NCBI GenBank assembly: GCA_030527105.1
Contig: JAUNBK010000026.1
Coordinates: 1-42,347, forward strand
Length of the DNA: 42,347 nucleotides
From: Planctomycetia bacterium
GTDB lineage: Bacteria; Planctomycetota; Planctomycetia; Pirellulales; Thermoguttaceae
Direction: 5' to 3'
Under the pieces are notes generated by a model. That model was not told the origin of the DNA. It did not search any database and saw nothing but the letters and a program-made list of their open reading frames with translations. A program made the translations under genes and the position numbers. Below, piece by piece: positions 40,594 through 42,347 of this stretch (its first letter is position 1; every line of letters begins with the position of its first letter).

Positions 40594-41955
40594 ATGTCCA
40601 TACTAGAAATTCCGGAGATTGTTGCGCTCGACTCGCGAAGAAATATTATACGCTTGCCGGGAGAGACGGATGCTCCACTCACGCCGCGCGTCCGAAGGAT
40701 TATCGACACGCCCCAGTTTCGGCGTTTGGCGGGGATTCGACAATTGGGTTTGGTCTCGCTCGTTTATCCCGGCGCGATCCACTCGCGATTCGAACACTCG
40801 CTGGGCGTCTATCGTTTGGCGCTCATTTTGCTTCAACGACTGACACGCAGCTCGGCGTTCGAGTCCATCGTCTCGTGGCAGGGGGCGGAACTGCTCATCC
40901 TCTCGGCTCTCCTGCATGATGTGGGACACTACCCATTTTGCCATCCGATTGAAGACATGAGACTTCCGGGTGAGAAACCTCACGAGGCGGGAGCGGCACG
41001 CTATTTGCTTGATGAGTCTTCCGAAATCGCAACCGCTATTCGCGAAGATTGGAACTCCTCGGCAGAGGACGTTTTATACCTTCTCTCTGGCGCGCTGCCG
41101 CGTGGGGAGACCTTTCTCTCGACGCGTCCGAACGTGCGCAAACTCCTCGCTGGTCTTCTCTCGGGACCTGCCGACATCGACAAAATGGACTATCTTTTTC
41201 GCGACAGCCTCCATGCGGGCGTGCCATATGGGAAGAATTTCGACCAAGAGCGTCTTCTTTCTGGCTTTTGCCTCAACCAAAATCAAGACGGTCCCGCGAT
41301 TTCCACAAAGGGAAAAACGGCGGCGGAACTCATGGTGTTCGCGCGATACGTGATGTTTAGCGAGGTTTATTGGCACCACACCGTGCGCAGCGCGACCGCC
41401 ATGCTGCAGCGGATGTGTTTCGAGATATATCAACACCAAAATCGCTCGGGACACGCTCCCGCCTCGCTCGTGGAGTCGCTTCAAAACACGACCGACGCCG
41501 AGGCAATTCGGTATTTCGAGACCCTCTCGACTCACGCAGGAGTGGAGGAAATTTGGAGCGGCTTGTTTGGTCAAAAACGCTGCTTGTACAAACAAATTGC
41601 TGAGTTCTCCTATTTTGAAGCGCAAGAACCTTATCATCGTCTCGCGCGCCGACCTTTTGCGGAGTTGGCTCAGCTTGCGCGTCAGACAGCTTTTCGTCTT
41701 CAAGAGAGTGGGGTTCAGATCGAGCCGCACGAGATTCTCATCGACGCTCCGCCGGTCGAGAAGGAGATCGAGTGGATTATCGACGTCCGCGACCCGAAGG
41801 ATGGGAAATATCGTCCGTTGGCGGAGATTTCTCCCGCAGTTCGCGTCCTTGCGACAGAGCAGTTCGACGACTTCGTGAAACGCGCACGTCTCTTCGTTCA
41901 TCCTCGACAAATCCAAAACGCGTCGCGAATCCTCGAAGCAATGGAGTTGCGGTAG
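40594..41955 (+). CDS. HD-domain phosphohydrolase, dNTPase/SAMHD1-like
   Basis: This 453-aa cytosolic protein belongs to the HD superfamily that includes dGTPases and SAMHD1. Metal ligands are visible: His68 in 'SRFEHSLGV', His108-Asp109 in 'LLHDVGHYPFCH', and the later aspartate in 'GPADIDKMDYLFRD'. The N-terminal 'TPQFRRLAGIRQLGLVSLVYPGA' is the typical opening. The C-terminal ~200 residues are less conserved. It probably hydrolyses nucleotides or a nucleotide-like phosphoester, and the substrate is open. I chose ATG 40594 because GAGGTG lies about seven bases upstream. GTG 40534 and ATG 40579 are in-frame alternatives. A shared transcript with the ABC-F gene is likely. Confidence 0.88.
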   Translation: MSILEIPEIVALDSRRNIIRLPGETDAPLTPRVRRIIDTPQFRRLAGIRQLGLVSLVYPGAIHSRFEHSLGVYRLALILLQRLTRSSAFESIVSWQGAELLILSALLHDVGHYPFCHPIEDMRLPGEKPHEAGAARYLLDESSEIATAIREDWNSSAEDVLYLLSGALPRGETFLSTRPNVRKLLAGLLSGPADIDKMDYLFRDSLHAGVPYGKNFDQERLLSGFCLNQNQDGPAISTKGKTAAELMVFARYVMFSEVYWHHTVRSATAMLQRMCFEIYQHQNRSGHAPASLVESLQNTTDAEAIRYFETLSTHAGVEEIWSGLFGQKRCLYKQIAEFSYFEAQEPYHRLARRPFAELAQLARQTAFRLQESGVQIEPHEILIDAPPVEKEIEWIIDVRDPKDGKYRPLAEISPAVRVLATEQFDDFVKRARLFVHPRQIQNASRILEAMELR

Positions 41956-41981
41956 GGTGTCTTCAAATTTCTGTTGCGCCA

Positions 41982-41998
41982 AGGGAAAGCGTTTCCCT
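41982..41998 (+). terminator. Candidate terminator hairpin after the HD gene
   Basis: AGGGAAA and TTTCCCT form a perfect seven-pair stem around GCG, 27 bases after the stop. No T run follows, so it may be a stability element or work together with the inverted repeat just downstream. Confidence 0.4.
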
Positions 41999-41999
41999 A

Positions 42000-42117
42000 A
42001 ATTCCCCTCTTCCAGAGGGGTGGCAGCCGTAGGCTGACGGGGTGTTCTGCTGGGGGGAAAGACTTTCCCACATCAACTACCCCCCACCCTACGGGCGTAC
42101 CCCAAAGAAGGGGAATT
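42000..42117. repeat. GC-rich MITE-like inverted repeat, third type
   Basis: AATTCCCCTCTTCC at the left end faces GAAGGGGAATT at the right. The arms continue with AGGGGTGGCA, GCCGTAGG and ACGGGGTGTT opposite CTACCCCCCACCC and TACGGGCGTACCCC. The whole 118-bp unit is an imperfect palindrome. Its ends differ from the TATACT family. Only one copy occurs in the window. Confidence 0.55.
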
Positions 42118-42347
42118 GAATGGTTTTTGTGCAGCATTTCGAGAAATCAAAAGTTTCTGGTGCGTTTCGAGGGTGTTTTGTAATATTCCCTTTTTTACGA
42201 GGTCGTATGATTATGAATTTTTTCAAAATGTTTTAGTCCGCTATTCGTAAAAAATGTCATGTTGCGTAAAAATAGGGGGGCAGGCGCATTTCACACTTTT
42301 GCGTTTTTTGATTCTTTTTAGTGAAAAAAATGCGTTTTTTTGGTGTT
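42118..42347. other. AT-rich non-coding tail of the window
   Basis: This stretch holds T and A runs, scattered GTGTTTT-like strings and no coding frame of merit. It may be the promoter region of a gene beyond the window. I see no clear promoter in it. Confidence 0.5.

Noticed and set aside
1..42347. tRNA, rRNA, CRISPR arrays, prophage or integron
   Set aside because: No cloverleaf with a GGTTCRANTCC arm, no rRNA-like segment, no regularly spaced direct repeats and no integrase or phage structural gene was seen.

Overview
The window looks like a planctomycete chromosome segment. The best evidence is a prepilin-like protein with a DUF1559-type C-terminus at 18298-19257 on the minus strand, a family hugely expanded in Planctomycetes. 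Supporting signs are a Tat-exported TIM-barrel protein, secreted Asp-box, HEAT/TPR and glycoside hydrolase proteins without close relatives I can name, and weak or absent Shine-Dalgarno sites before several genes. Base composition is moderate, with AT-rich intergenic DNA. I see no rRNA, tRNA, CRISPR array, phage module or intact transposase. 28 protein genes are supported.

Layout. 140-8388 (plus): FHA protein, Pro-rich secreted protein, lysylphosphatidylglycerol-synthase-type membrane protein, RdgB, U32/RlhA-like protein, NAD-dependent epimerase, and an unusual 462-aa protein ending in a FliN/FliM-type SpoA domain. 8458-10924 (minus): small membrane protein, GreA, phosphohexomutase. 10925-12493: 1.57 kb without a convincing gene, with several stem-loops, a strong terminator and repeats. 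12494-18271 (plus): RimO, PhoH, Asp-box propeller protein, TIM-barrel isomerase-like protein. 18298-38163 (minus): DUF1559 protein, HEAT/TPR protein, family-5 solute-binding lipoprotein, rhomboid protease, FAD/Fe-S D-2-hydroxyacid dehydrogenase, RarA, HAD phosphatase, coiled-coil membrane protein, Gdx-type SMR exporter, secreted clan GH-A glycosidase, DhaK and a sodium:solute symporter. 38578-41955 (plus): ABC-F ATPase and an HD-domain phosphohydrolase.

The genes mix housekeeping (nucleotide-pool cleaning, elongation rescue, ribosomal protein and rRNA modification, replication-fork repair, cell-wall sugar precursors) with envelope and carbohydrate functions (glycosidase, symporter, DhaK, lactate-type dehydrogenase, isomerase). 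The close spacing HAD-rarA-FAD/Fe-S dehydrogenase and rdgB-U32-epimerase suggests two operons.

The most striking non-coding signal is an interspersed family of about 105-110 bp imperfect palindromes: six near-complete copies and about six fragments, all between genes, on both strands. It has TATACT-like ends and a conserved centre reading GAGCCGTGGTGCGTAGCTCC. Copies or fragments form a terminator hairpin after the epimerase gene and the untranslated leader of the ABC-F gene. Two other long-hairpin elements (19880-19974 and 42000-42117), a nested stem structure between rimO and phoH (13854-13955), and a possible non-coding RNA locus (about 11230-11938) are the other features worth following up. 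All RNA structures were paired by eye and no folding or database search was run.
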